In this document: positions 8,314 to 17,312 of the stretch, one piece after another
Layout: every line of letters begins with the position of its first letter
Numbering within the stretch: the stretch's first letter is position 1
NCBI RefSeq assembly: GCF_018614615.1
Contig: NZ_JAGGOK010000071.1
Span: 27,747 to 91,746, forward strand
Source of the DNA: Streptomyces sp. ISL-100
Lineage (GTDB): Bacteria > Actinomycetota > Actinomycetes > Streptomycetales > Streptomycetaceae
Direction: 5' to 3'
DNA: 64,000 nt
Made by a program: the position numbers and the translations under genes
Notes under the pieces: generated by a model
The model's input: the letters and a program-made list of their open reading frames with translations, nothing else
Databases searched by the model: none
Told to the model about the DNA's origin: nothing

Positions 8314-9624
8314 GTGGCACGATCGCAGGCTCACCGGGCACTACCGCCCGAGCTGCTGACCAGTGCGGAATGGCAGGAAGCCTGCCGCCGCCGCGACTTC
8401 GCCCGCGTGTTCCGGCTGGTCAAGATCAAGGCCGGGATCTATCCCTCGCGGATCGCCGCACTGTGCGGCATGACGCCGAGCAGGGTCGGCGAGGTCATGG
8501 CCGGGCGGCGCGCCCTGGCCCATATCGACGTGATCGAGCGTGTCGCCGACGGCCTGCGCATCCCAGGCGCGATGCTCGGTCTCGCCCACCGGCCCTGGGA
8601 GATTCCCGCCCCGGCCCGTATACGGGAGAGGTTGCCTGAGCCTGCCCTTCCCGCAGCGGAGGAGCCCCAGCAGGCCGAACCCGGTCAGGACCTGGATGAC
8701 CTGCTCGCCCTGGTCGACGGCCGGCCCACCCGCTCCACCCTCACAGCCTTGCGCTCCTCGGTCGAGGACTACTGGCGGCGCGACGACGAACACGGTGGCG
8801 CAACTCTGCGGCCGGCTGTAGTCGGCCACCTGCGCTATGTCGGCCGCCTTCTCGACACCGCTGACGGCGGCTTACGGCACGACCTCCAGGCGGTCGCGGC
8901 CGAACTGGCGCGCCTCTCCGGCTGGGCCTACTTCGACGCCCGCCAGTACAGCACCGCCCGGACCTACTTCACCCAGGCACTCAAGCTCTCCCACGGTCAC
9001 GGCGACCGTCTCTTCATGGCCAATGTCCTGTCCTGCATGAGCCTGCTGGCCACCTACGACGGGAATCCGAACGATGCCGTTGCCCTGGCCTGCCGCGCCC
9101 AGGACGCGGCCCGTGCCGCAGGCGAACAGCCGCTGGTGATGTCGATGCTGCACCTGCGTGAGGCGTTCGCCCACGCCGCCCTACGCGACGCCCGGTCCTG
9201 CCACCAGGCCGTGGACCGGTCCCGCGACCACTACGAAGACTCACGCGTCCGCGAGGCCGAAGCGCCTTCCTGGGTGCGCTACTTCGACGAGACCAAGCTC
9301 CTCGTAGACACCGGCATCGCCTACGCCCGCCTCGGCGAAGCAGCCCGCGCTGAACCCCTCATCACCGAAGGCCTGCGCCGGGAAAAGGCCAGCCAGCAGC
9401 GAGGCCGGGCGTTTCATGCCTTCTGGCTGGCCAGCACCCAGCTCCAGCAGGGAAAGCTCGACCAGGCGTGCATCAGCGCCGGCCTCGCCCTGGACCTCAC
9501 CGCGACCATCGACTCCCCACGTGTGAGTGGCCACGTCCAGGAACTGCACCGCCAGATGCTGCCGTACGCCCGCGAGGCTCCGGTCCTCGCTTTCGAGCAG
9601 CGCATGCGCAACGCTCTCGGCTGA
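8314..9624 (+). CDS. XRE-type HTH regulator with TPR-like domain
   Basis: 436 aa, GTG start at 8314 preceded by GAGGGGGACAA. Residues about 25-85 form a helix-turn-helix (IYPSRIAALCGMTPSRVGEVMAGRR), followed by a long alpha-helical tetratricopeptide-like region (repeated Ala-rich helices, for example LARLSGWAYFDARQYSTARTYF split over two helices). Such regulators often sit beside RiPP or signalling genes in Streptomyces. Its position upstream of the tgm operon suggests control of that operon, possibly through the palindrome at 8240; this is inference. Confidence 0.8.
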   Translation: MARSQAHRALPPELLTSAEWQEACRRRDFARVFRLVKIKAGIYPSRIAALCGMTPSRVGEVMAGRRALAHIDVIERVADGLRIPGAMLGLAHRPWEIPAPARIRERLPEPALPAAEEPQQAEPGQDLDDLLALVDGRPTRSTLTALRSSVEDYWRRDDEHGGATLRPAVVGHLRYVGRLLDTADGGLRHDLQAVAAELARLSGWAYFDARQYSTARTYFTQALKLSHGHGDRLFMANVLSCMSLLATYDGNPNDAVALACRAQDAARAAGEQPLVMSMLHLREAFAHAALRDARSCHQAVDRSRDHYEDSRVREAEAPSWVRYFDETKLLVDTGIAYARLGEAARAEPLITEGLRREKASQQRGRAFHAFWLASTQLQQGKLDQACISAGLALDLTATIDSPRVSGHVQELHRQMLPYAREAPVLAFEQRMRNALG

Positions 9625-9627
9625 CCC

Positions 9628-10167
9628 TTACGCGCCGCCGATCGCCTCATCCAGGAGCAGGTACAGCAGGCCGACCAGGCTGCCACTGCTGACGACCTCA
9701 CGGCGGTCGATCATGCCCCGGATCTCGGAGATCGGGACCCACTCGATCCGGTCGGACTCGTTCAGCTCGGTCGGCGGACCGGCGTACGAAGCCGCGTGCG
9801 CACGGAAGACGAAGTGCTCAGAGTCGGTGATGCCGTTCGCGGGCTGCGCGTACACCAGCGGCTTGACGCCCTCCACCCTCCACCCGGTCTCCTCCTCGAC
9901 CTCGCGGGCGGCGGCCTGTTCGGGGGTCTCGTCCGCCTCGATGAGGCCCATCGGGAGTTCCCAGCCCCAGGTGTCGGTGATGAACCGGTGCCGCCACATC
10001 ATCAGTACGCGCTTCTGGTCGTCGACCACGGCGGTCACGGCCAGATGCCGCATCCGTACGACATGGTGCTCCCATCGCCGACCGTCGGGCTGCTGGACGT
10101 CCACGAGCCACAGGTTGACCCACGGGTTGCTGTAGATCTGCCGCTCGCCATGGACGGTCCATTGCAT
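9628..10167 (-). CDS. Nudix hydrolase
   Basis: 179 aa. ATG 10167 was chosen over upstream in-frame codons because AGGGAG precedes it and the family alignment begins about there. The Nudix box is complete: G-x5-E-x7-REVEEETGW around residues 79-101, giving the metal-binding Glu residues. It resembles ADP-ribose/nucleoside-diphosphate-sugar hydrolases (conserved W-E-L-P-M-G before the box). Its 3' end converges on the HTH-TPR gene with only 3 nt between stops. Substrate uncertain. Confidence 0.88.
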   Translation of the reverse strand: MQWTVHGERQIYSNPWVNLWLVDVQQPDGRRWEHHVVRMRHLAVTAVVDDQKRVLMMWRHRFITDTWGWELPMGLIEADETPEQAAAREVEEETGWRVEGVKPLVYAQPANGITDSEHFVFRAHAASYAGPPTELNESDRIEWVPISEIRGMIDRREVVSSGSLVGLLYLLLDEAIGGA

Positions 10168-10316
10168 GAGCCCAACTCCCTTGCCTCGGTGAGGTCTCCA
10201 GCATGTCACTTTGACGAGAATTCGTCCGCCGGTCGGTTCATCGTCCGTGTCGACGAGAGCTCGGCAGTCGTCCTGACCACGCCTCCCAAGTCCCTCCCGG
10301 GTGATCTTGGAAAGGC

Positions 10317-10353
10317 GGAACGGCCCGGCCATTTCAGATGGCCGGGCCGTTCC
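10317..10353. terminator. Strong terminator hairpin downstream of sodN
   Basis: Perfect 16-bp arms GGAACGGCCCGGCCAT and ATGGCCGGGCCGTTCC with a 5-nt loop. It lies between the upstream end of the Nudix gene and the stop of sodN, so it ends the leftward sodN transcript. Confidence 0.85.
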
Positions 10354-10402
10354 GTTTGCCGGTCTGACCTGCAGCGCAGCCCATGGCCGCGTCAGGCGCC
10401 GA

Positions 10403-10798
10403 TCAAGCCTTCTTGGTCTCCCAGAAGATCTTGTCGATCTGGGCGATGTAGTCCAGCGCCTTCTGGCCCGACGCGGGGTCCGTCGAAGCCTTCGCGGCGC
10501 TCAGCGCCTTGAGGGCGTCGTTGACGACCTGGTGCAGCTCCGGGTACTTCTCGAAGTGCGGGGGCTTGAAGTAGTCGCTCCAGAGCACCGAAACGTGGTG
10601 CTTGGCGAGCTCCGCGCGCTGCTCCTTGATGACCGTGGCGCGCGCCTGGAAGTGCGCGTCGTCGTTGGCCTGCATCTTTTCCTGCGTGGCCTTGACCGAC
10701 TCGGCCTCGATGCGGGCCTGGGCCGGGTCGTACACGCCGCAGGGCAGGTCGCAGTGGGCGCTGACCTTCACCTTGGGGGCAAACAGGCGGGAGAGCAT
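10403..10798 (-). CDS. sodN: Nickel-containing superoxide dismutase
   Basis: 131 aa, the usual length. A 14-residue leader (MLSRLFAPKVKVSA) is followed by HCDLPCGVYDP, the Ni-hook whose mature N-terminal His1, Cys2 and Cys6 bind nickel. The rest is the four-helix bundle (ARIEAESVKATQEKM, VLWSDYFKPPHFEKYPELH). The enzyme disproportionates superoxide in the cytoplasm. It needs removal of the leader by SodX, whose gene is divergent 144 bp away. In Streptomyces, sodN is typically controlled by Ni/Nur; the intergenic region must hold that control, although I do not identify the box. Confidence 0.97.
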   Translation of the reverse strand: MLSRLFAPKVKVSAHCDLPCGVYDPAQARIEAESVKATQEKMQANDDAHFQARATVIKEQRAELAKHHVSVLWSDYFKPPHFEKYPELHQVVNDALKALSAAKASTDPASGQKALDYIAQIDKIFWETKKA

Positions 10799-10942
10799 GT
10801 AAGAGCTTCCTTCCTCGTGATCGTCTTCTCAGGTGGGACATTACTCCGTGAGAGAGGCGTTTTCGCGGGTGCCCCCATGGGCTTAGGTCAAAAGTCCAGG
10901 GTGAGTATGGGACTGGTGGAGGATCGGACCGGGAGGTACCGG

Positions 10943-11368
10943 ATGGTGGATCAAGGGCACGAGCCGACAGCGATGTTCGGGGTCGCCGAGGTGACGGGTC
11001 TTTCCATGGTGCCGACGCTGCTGCACCGGGATCAGCTGCTCGTGCATTACGGCGCGGCACTGCGGCCGGGTGATGTGGCAGTCCTGCGGCACCCCTTGCA
11101 GCAGGATCTGCTCATCGTGAAGCGGCTGGCGGACCGGCAGGACGGCGGCTGGTGGGTGCTCGGCGACAACGCGGACGCCGAGATCGTGGACAGCCGGGCC
11201 TTCGGGGTGGTGCCGGCCGAGCTGGTGCTGGGACGGGTGCGGGCGCGGTACCGCCCGATCCGGGCCGGGCGTCAGCGTTCGGCCGGGGTGGTGCTGGCCT
11301 GGCTGCTGTCGGCCGTACGCCCCGTGCCGGCCGACCGCTCGGTCTCCAGGCGTTTGCGCGCCCGGTAG
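10943..11368 (+). CDS. sodX: Ni-superoxide dismutase maturation protease
   Basis: 141 aa from ATG 10943, selected because GGGAGG sits 6 nt upstream; in-frame ATGs at 10877 and 10907 lack a comparable site. It is an S26 signal-peptidase-like protease: Ser in GLSMVPTL and Lys in LLIVKRLADR are the catalytic pair, and the GDNAD segment is conserved. It removes the SodN leader to expose His1 for nickel binding. Its last 97 bp overlap the convergent CGNR gene at 11272-11901. Confidence 0.93.
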   Translation: MVDQGHEPTAMFGVAEVTGLSMVPTLLHRDQLLVHYGAALRPGDVAVLRHPLQQDLLIVKRLADRQDGGWWVLGDNADAEIVDSRAFGVVPAELVLGRVRARYRPIRAGRQRSAGVVLAWLLSAVRPVPADRSVSRRLRAR

Positions 11369-11901
11369 GCGGCGACGTTGGCGCGGGTCGCGCAGCGGTC
11401 GGAGCAGTAGCGGCGCGAGCGGTTGGTGGACGTGTCCAGGTAGGCGTTGCGGCACGGGGCTGCCTGGCACAGGCCCAGGCGGTCCGCGCCGTGCTCGGTG
11501 AGGTGGAAGGCCAGGCCCATCGAGGCGATGGCGGCGTACCCCGCGGTCGCGTTGGACGGGTGGTCGGCGAGGTGCATGTGCCAGTCGGGGCGGCCGTCCT
11601 CCTTGCGCGTCTCGTGGCCGGAGATCTGCGGGCTGACCGGGAACTCCATCAGGAGCGAGTTCAGCAGGTCGACGGCGAGGGTCTCGTCGCCCCCGTCCGC
11701 CGCTTCGAAGATCGCGCGCAGGCGGCCCCGTACGGAACGGAAACGGGTGACGTCCGCGTCCGTGGCACGGCGGGCCGCCGACGCGTTGATGCCGAACAGC
11801 GCCCTGACCGCTTCCACCGACGTGAGGGTGTCCTTGTTGCGGGCCGGCTCCTCGCTGTTGACCAGGCGCACGGCGTAGTCCGAGTAATAGGCCAGTTCCA
11901 C
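11272..11901 (-). CDS. CGNR zinc-finger domain protein (probable regulator)
   Basis: 209 aa. An N-terminal helical ABATE-like domain (YYSDYAVRLVNSEEPARNKDTL) is followed by a C-terminal CGNR zinc finger with CQAAPCRNAYLD and RYCSDRCATRANVAAYRAR, the putative DNA-binding part. These are presumed stress-linked transcription factors; the target is unknown. The gene ends inside the convergent sodX, an antisense overlap of 97 bp, while the divergent methyltransferase begins 86 bp beyond its start. Confidence 0.85.
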   Translation of the reverse strand: MELAYYSDYAVRLVNSEEPARNKDTLTSVEAVRALFGINASAARRATDADVTRFRSVRGRLRAIFEAADGGDETLAVDLLNSLLMEFPVSPQISGHETRKEDGRPDWHMHLADHPSNATAGYAAIASMGLAFHLTEHGADRLGLCQAAPCRNAYLDTSTNRSRRYCSDRCATRANVAAYRARKRLETERSAGTGRTADSSQASTTPAER

Positions 11902-11987
11902 TTGTAGTCCTTACGGGGGCGGTCTAAAGTCTGCGTAATGGCTGGTTGCGCTTCGAGGGTATTACGGAATGGGGTGGAGGAGTTCTG

Positions 11988-12764
11988 ATGGCGGAGACGG
12001 GCATGGGGACGACGACGGGGACGGACTGGGCGGCCTGGCAGGAGAGCTGGGACCGGCAGCAGGAGTGGTACATGCCCGACCGCGAGGAGCGGTTCCGGGT
12101 CATGCTGGACATGGTCGAGGCGCTGGTCGGCCCCGAGCCGCGGGTGCTGGATCTTGCGTGCGGTACGGGAAGTATTACGGACCGGCTGCTCAAGCGGTTC
12201 CCGAAGGCGACCAGCACGGGCGTCGACCTCGACCCGGCGCTGCTCGCCATCGCGCGGGGGTACTTCGACGGGGACGAGCGGGTGACGTTCGTGACCGCTG
12301 ACCTGAAGGACGACGAGTGGACGCGTGCGCTGCCGTACACGTCGTACGACGCCGTCCTCACCGCCACCGCCCTGCACTGGCTGCACATTGACCCACTCGC
12401 CACCCTGTACGGGCAGCTGGGCGGCCTCGTGCGCGCCGGCGGCGTCTTCATGAACGCCGACCACATGAAGGACGAGAGCACCCCGCGCATCAACGCGGCC
12501 GAGCACGCCCACCGGCACGCCCACATGGACCGGACCAGGGCCGAGGGCGCGGTGGACTGGGCCGACTGGTGGGCTCTCGCCGCCAAGGACCCCGTACTCG
12601 CAGAGCCGACCGCCAAGCGGTTCGAGATCTACGGCGAGCACGCGGACGGCGACACGCCGAGCGCCGAGTGGCACGCGGGGACGTTGCGTGAGACCGGCGG
12701 GTTCGCGGAGGCGCGGGCCGTGTGGTGCTCGCCCTCGGACTCGCTGGTGCTGGCCGTGAAGTAG
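11988..12764 (+). CDS. Class I SAM-dependent methyltransferase
   Basis: 258 aa from ATG 11988 with a strong GGAGGAG site. SAM motif I is VLDLACGTGSITDRLL, followed by an acidic motif II in GVDLDPALLAIA and the LTATALHWLH segment typical of trans-aconitate/UbiE-like enzymes. The substrate is not predictable. It is divergent from the CGNR gene and ends at a strong bidirectional terminator. Confidence 0.85.
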   Translation: MAETGMGTTTGTDWAAWQESWDRQQEWYMPDREERFRVMLDMVEALVGPEPRVLDLACGTGSITDRLLKRFPKATSTGVDLDPALLAIARGYFDGDERVTFVTADLKDDEWTRALPYTSYDAVLTATALHWLHIDPLATLYGQLGGLVRAGGVFMNADHMKDESTPRINAAEHAHRHAHMDRTRAEGAVDWADWWALAAKDPVLAEPTAKRFEIYGEHADGDTPSAEWHAGTLRETGGFAEARAVWCSPSDSLVLAVK

Positions 12765-12777
12765 CGACGACCGCGAT

Positions 12778-12827
12778 ACGCGAAGGGGCGGTACGGACCG
12801 GATGGTCCGTACCGCCCCTTTCGCGTA
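12778..12827. terminator. Bidirectional terminator between methyltransferase and ABC operon
   Basis: A long, nearly perfect inverted repeat (arms of about 22 bp, beginning ACGCGAAGGGGCGGTACGGA, loop GGAT) separates the rightward methyltransferase from the leftward amino-acid transporter operon. Confidence 0.9.
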
Positions 12828-12831
12828 ACCG

Positions 12832-13593
12832 CTAGAGAACCTTCGAGAGGAACGCCTTCGTGCGGTCGTGCTGCGGGTTCGTCAGTACGTCCCGCGGGTT
12901 GCCCGACTCGACGACCACGCCGTCGTCCATGAAGACCAGCGCATCGCCGACCTCACGGGCGAAGCCCATCTCGTGCGTGACGACGATCATCGTCATGCCG
13001 TCCTCGGCCAGACCGCGCATCACGTCGAGTACGTCGCCGACCAGCTCGGGGTCGAGCGCCGACGTCGGCTCGTCGAAGAGCATCAGCTTCGGCTCCATGG
13101 CCAGCGCGCGGGCGATCGCCACACGCTGCTGCTGGCCGCCGGAGAGCTGCGACGGGTAGTTCTTCGCCTTGTCGGCCAGGCCGACGCGGTCCAGCAGACG
13201 CTGGGCCCGCTCGCGGGCCACCGCCTTCGTCTCGCCCTTGACCTGGACCGGGGCTTCCATGACGTTTTCGAGCGCCGTCATGTGCGGGAAGAGGTTGAAG
13301 CGCTGGAAGACCATGCCGATGTCCCGGCGGTGCGCCGCGACCTCGCTGTCCTTCAGCTCGTAGAGCTTGTCGCCCTTCTCGCGGTAGCCCACGAGCCGGC
13401 CGTCGACCGAGAGCCGGCCGGAGTTGATCTGCTCCAGGTGGTTGATGCACCGCAGGAATGTGGATTTGCCGGAGCCGGACGGGCCGACCAGACAGAACAC
13501 CTCACGCGGGGCGACCTCCAGGTCGATGCCCTTGAGGATGTGTGCGGCGCCGTAGGACTTGTGTACGCCCTCGGCCTTGACCATGGCGGTCAT
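12832..13593 (-). CDS. Polar amino-acid ABC transporter ATP-binding protein
   Basis: 253 aa from ATG 13593 with AGGAGG upstream. All ABC motifs are intact: Walker A GPSGSGKST, Q-loop MVFQRFNLFPH, signature LSGGQQQR, Walker B LMLFDEPTSALDP and switch His in VVTHEMGF. The NLFPHMT element is characteristic of GlnQ/GluA-type polar amino-acid importers. It is the last gene of a three-gene operon after the binding protein and permease, and energises uptake at the inner face of the membrane. Confidence 0.95.
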   Translation of the reverse strand: MTAMVKAEGVHKSYGAAHILKGIDLEVAPREVFCLVGPSGSGKSTFLRCINHLEQINSGRLSVDGRLVGYREKGDKLYELKDSEVAAHRRDIGMVFQRFNLFPHMTALENVMEAPVQVKGETKAVARERAQRLLDRVGLADKAKNYPSQLSGGQQQRVAIARALAMEPKLMLFDEPTSALDPELVGDVLDVMRGLAEDGMTMIVVTHEMGFAREVGDALVFMDDGVVVESGNPRDVLTNPQHDRTKAFLSKVL

Positions 13594-13594
13594 G

Positions 13595-14566
13595 TCAGGC
13601 CCTCCTGGGACTGTTGAGGGAGAGCAGGTTCGCCTTGACCTTCTGGAACGGAGTCGGCGGCAGCTGGCGCAGCGCACCCCGTGCGTAGCGGCGCTCGAGG
13701 TAGTACTGCCCGACGCTGAACACGCTGGTCAGGACCAGATACCAGACGGATGCCACGAGCAGCAGCTCCATCACGGCGAACGACGTGGAGCCGATATTCT
13801 GCGCGGCTCGCGTCAGGTCGACGTACGAGACGACCGCCACCAGGGACGACGTCTTCAGCAGGTTGATGAACTCATTGCCCGTCGGTGGCACGATCACCCG
13901 CATCGCCTGCGGCAGCACCACGCGCCGCATGGTCTTGCTGTTGTTCATACCCAGGGCGTGCGCCGCCTCGGTCTGGCCCTCGTCGACCGACTGGATGCCC
14001 GCCCGGACGATCTCGGCCATGTACGCGCCCTCATTCAGGCCCAGACCCAGCAGGGCGACCATGAACGGCGTCATGACGTCGACCATCTCGTCCTTGTAGA
14101 TCGGACCGAGGTTGAGGTATTGGAAGACCAGGCCCAGGTTGAACCACAGCAGCAGCTGCACGAACACCGGAGTTCCGCGGAAGAACCAGATGTACAGCCA
14201 GGCCACTGCCCCCGTGACGGGGTTCTTCGACAGTCGCATGACCGCGAAGACGACGCCGAGCACCAGGCCGATGGCCATCGACAGCACGCTGATCAGCATC
14301 GTGCGGCCCATACCCCCCAGGATCCGGTCGTCGAAGATGAAGTCTCCGACCGTGTCCCAGCGGACGTTGCCCTGCGAGAACGCGTAGACCAGCGAGCCGA
14401 GCAGCGCGACGACGATCACGCCGGCGACCCAGCGGCCCCAGTGCCGTACCGGGATGGCCTTGATCTGCTCGGGTGGAGCGGTGGAAGCGGTGGTGGCCGG
14501 CACCTTGGCGGCCGGGGAGTCCTCGGGGGGCTCTTCGGCCGGCGCCTTGTCGAACTTGTCAGTCAC
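13595..14566 (-). CDS. Polar amino-acid ABC transporter permease
   Basis: 323 aa, GTG start at 14566. A disordered Pro/Ala-rich N-terminus of about 40 residues precedes the HisM/GlnP-like membrane domain with about five or six TM segments. The EAA loop is visible as EAAHALGMNNSKTMRRVVLP near residue 225, where the ATPase docks. It sits between the solute-binding lipoprotein and the ATPase; its stop is 1 nt from the ATPase start. Confidence 0.93.
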   Translation of the reverse strand: MTDKFDKAPAEEPPEDSPAAKVPATTASTAPPEQIKAIPVRHWGRWVAGVIVVALLGSLVYAFSQGNVRWDTVGDFIFDDRILGGMGRTMLISVLSMAIGLVLGVVFAVMRLSKNPVTGAVAWLYIWFFRGTPVFVQLLLWFNLGLVFQYLNLGPIYKDEMVDVMTPFMVALLGLGLNEGAYMAEIVRAGIQSVDEGQTEAAHALGMNNSKTMRRVVLPQAMRVIVPPTGNEFINLLKTSSLVAVVSYVDLTRAAQNIGSTSFAVMELLLVASVWYLVLTSVFSVGQYYLERRYARGALRQLPPTPFQKVKANLLSLNSPRRA

Positions 14567-14609
14567 TGTGACTGCCCTTCAGTGAAGCTTGAGGCGAGAA
14601 CGCCAGGAC

Positions 14610-15566
14610 TTACTTGCCGGCGTTGACGGTGGCCTCGGTGACGGCGCTGTCCTTGACGTCCCACTTCTCCAGGACCTTCTCGTACTCGCCGTTCTTGATG
14701 ATCGCGTCCAGAGCTGCCTTGAGCGCGTCGCGGAGCTCCGTGTTGTCCTTGTTGACGGCGATGCCGAACGGTCCCGCGCCGATCTGGTCGCCGGTGACCT
14801 CGAAGTCCTTGCCGCCGCCCGCGGTCTTCGCGATGTGGGCCGCGACCGGGTAGTCGTTGAGGTCGGCCACAGCGCCGCCGATCTTCACGCGGGTCTGCGC
14901 CTCGGCGTCGGTGTCGAACGCCGAGATCTCAAGCTTCTCCTTGCCGCACTTCTTGGCCTGGTCCTTGAAGGTGTCCTCGTAGATCGTGCCGCGCTGGACA
15001 GCGACCTTCTTGCCGCACAGGTCGTCCAGGGACTTGATGTTCTCCGGGTTGCCCTTCTTGACCAGCAGCGAGACGCCCGACTCGAAGTAGTCGACGAAGT
15101 CGACGCCCTTACCGGCCTTCTTGCCCTTGTCGTCCAGGCCCTCCTGGCGGGCCTTGGTGTCGCTCATGGCTGACATGACGATGTCCTGGCGGCCGGTGTT
15201 CAGCGACGTGATCAGACCGTCGAAGGTGCCGCTGGTGAACTCGAACTCGACGCCGAGCTGCTTGCCGAGGGCCGCGGCGATGTCGGGATCGATGCCGACG
15301 ATCTTGCCGCCCTCCTCGTACTCCATCGGGGCGTAAGCGGCGTCCGTACCGACCTTGATCTTGCCGGCGTCCTGGTACTTCTTCGGCAGCTTGTCGAAGA
15401 GCGGGGCGTTGGACGACTTCGTGCCCTTGGTCTCATCGGCGCCCGAGCCGGAGCCGGTCTGGTCACCGCAGGCGGTGAGCAGCAGTGCGCCCGCGACCGC
15501 GATAGCGCCGACCGCGGCTGTCCGGGACTTGTTGGCGGTCGTACGGCGGGTGGTGCGTGCGGTCAT
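14610..15566 (-). CDS. Amino-acid ABC transporter substrate-binding lipoprotein
   Basis: 318 aa from ATG 15566, after GGAGG; a further in-frame Met upstream is less likely. Signal peptide with lipobox LLLTACG (lipidated Cys about residue 33) anchors it to the outer face of the membrane. It has a family 3 periplasmic-binding fold: the VGTDAAYAPMEYEE entry strand, IVGIDPDIAAALGKQLGV, and the SAMSDTKARQEG hinge region. It delivers a polar amino acid (glutamate or similar by family) to the permease encoded next. First gene of the operon. Confidence 0.93.
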   Translation of the reverse strand: MTARTTRRTTANKSRTAAVGAIAVAGALLLTACGDQTGSGSGADETKGTKSSNAPLFDKLPKKYQDAGKIKVGTDAAYAPMEYEEGGKIVGIDPDIAAALGKQLGVEFEFTSGTFDGLITSLNTGRQDIVMSAMSDTKARQEGLDDKGKKAGKGVDFVDYFESGVSLLVKKGNPENIKSLDDLCGKKVAVQRGTIYEDTFKDQAKKCGKEKLEISAFDTDAEAQTRVKIGGAVADLNDYPVAAHIAKTAGGGKDFEVTGDQIGAGPFGIAVNKDNTELRDALKAALDAIIKNGEYEKVLEKWDVKDSAVTEATVNAGK

Positions 15567-16088
15567 GGTTGGTTCCTCCGGCGAGAAAAGGGGAGTGGCC
15601 TGGGAGGTCGGGCACACTACTTCGAGTATCGCGACCTCGTGTGATTACGGCATCTTGCCATTCGGACTAGCCCATTCAGGGCTCCAGTCATGTCAAAATC
15701 GGGTAACGGGTGACCCCCGAATCTCAACAGGCCGGTACATCAGGGCCGGACCATCTGTTGAGCACTGCCATTTCGGCCGGAAAATCTTCGGCCCGTCTCG
15801 CCATTTGGAACCGATTCATGCCACAAACCGGACTTGTCCGCACATGCATGCATGAGTCGTGTCACCGAGGTGATATGGGCTCTCGTTGATGCCGCCGATC
15901 AGGTAGAAAAGACGGTTACACCCCTCATCCGGGGCTCAGGGCGCGTGTGCGGCGCGCCCGCGCGTACGTACCTCCTCTCTGTCAGGGCGGGCCAACCGCC
16001 TGGTGCAGGGAACGGACGCGGTGCCCGCCCACCCCTCCTCACCAGGAGCGGCCACCCTCAATTGATGAAGACTTAAGGGGTAAAACAA
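15567..16088. other. Intergenic region between ABC operon and malic enzyme
   Basis: About 520 bp with no convincing gene. It must contain the leftward transporter promoter and the rightward malic-enzyme promoter. An AAGGGG ribosome site lies just before ATG 16089 and a relatively AT-rich stretch (TTGATGAAGACTTAAG) lies immediately before it. Confidence 0.5.
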
Positions 16089-17312
16089 ATGGCAGCGGAG
16101 ATCGTCAATCCTCGCAGCGACAGCAGCACGGACAACAGTGCGGAAGGTGCTCCCGAGGAGCCCTTCGATCCGGCCTTCGCCCTGCACCGGGGCGGCAAGA
16201 TGGCCATCCAGGCGACCGTTCCGGTGCGCGACAAGGACGACCTGTCCCTCGCGTACACGCCGGGCGTCGCCAAGGTGTGCAGCGCGATCGCGGAGCAGCC
16301 CGAGCTCGTGAACGACTACACCTGGAAGTCGAACGTCGTGGCCGTCGTGACGGACGGTACGGCGGTTCTGGGGCTCGGTGACATCGGTCCCGAGGCCTCG
16401 CTCCCCGTCATGGAGGGCAAAGCGATCCTCTTCAAGCAGTTCGGTGGCGTCGACGCGGTTCCGATCGCGCTCGCGACGACCGACGTGGAAGAGATCATCG
16501 AGACCGTCGTGCGGCTCGCCCCGTCCTTCGGCGGCGTGAACCTGGAAGACATCTCGGCGCCGCGCTGCTTCGAGATCGAGCGCCGGCTCCAGGAGGAGCT
16601 GGACATTCCGGTCTTCCACGACGACCAGCACGGTACGGCCGTGGTCACCCTGGCCGCCCTGCGCAATGCCGCCAGGCTCACCGGCCGTACGCTCGGCGAC
16701 CTGCGCGCCGTGATCTCGGGCGCGGGTGCGGCGGGGGTCGCCATCGCGAAGTTCCTGCTGGCGGCGGGGCTCGGTGACGTGGCGGTGGCCGACCGTAAGG
16801 GCATCGTCAGCCGGGACCGCGAGGATCTGACGGACGTCAAGCGCGAGCTGGCCGAGATCACGAACCGGGCCGGGCTCAGCGGCTCGCTGGAGACGGCGCT
16901 GGCCGGTGCCGATGTCTTCATCGGCGTTTCCGGCGGTACGGTGCCGGAGCCGGCGGTGGCTTCGATGGCGCCGGACGCGTTCGTGTTCGCCATGGCCAAC
17001 CCGAACCCCGAGGTTCACCCGGATGTCGCGCACAAGTACGCGGCGGTTGTCGCGACCGGGCGCAGCGACTACCCGAACCAGATCAACAACGTTCTGGCCT
17101 TCCCGGGGATCTTCGCCGGTGCGCTTCAGGTGCGGGCGTCGCGGATCACCGAGGGCATGAAGATCGCCGCGGCGAACGCGCTGGCGGATGTCGTCGGTGA
17201 CGCGCTGGCCGCGGACTACGTGATCCCGTCGCCGTTCGACGAGCGGGTCGCCCCGGCCGTCACTGCGGCGGTGGCCGCGGCTGCTCGCGCGGAGGGTGTG
17301 GCGCGGCGGTAA
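16089..17312 (+). CDS. NAD-dependent malic enzyme
   Basis: 407 aa, the length of bacterial single-domain malic enzymes. The sequence LSLAYTPGVAKVC is the catalytic Tyr region, FHDDQHGTAVV carries the divalent-metal Asp residues, and VISGAGAAGVAIAKFLL is the NAD-binding glycine motif. It decarboxylates malate to pyruvate and CO2, linking the TCA cycle to pyruvate; relevant to the kgd gene further along. A short N-terminal extension of about 27 acidic residues precedes the catalytic start. Confidence 0.93.
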   Translation: MAAEIVNPRSDSSTDNSAEGAPEEPFDPAFALHRGGKMAIQATVPVRDKDDLSLAYTPGVAKVCSAIAEQPELVNDYTWKSNVVAVVTDGTAVLGLGDIGPEASLPVMEGKAILFKQFGGVDAVPIALATTDVEEIIETVVRLAPSFGGVNLEDISAPRCFEIERRLQEELDIPVFHDDQHGTAVVTLAALRNAARLTGRTLGDLRAVISGAGAAGVAIAKFLLAAGLGDVAVADRKGIVSRDREDLTDVKRELAEITNRAGLSGSLETALAGADVFIGVSGGTVPEPAVASMAPDAFVFAMANPNPEVHPDVAHKYAAVVATGRSDYPNQINNVLAFPGIFAGALQVRASRITEGMKIAAANALADVVGDALAADYVIPSPFDERVAPAVTAAVAAAARAEGVARR

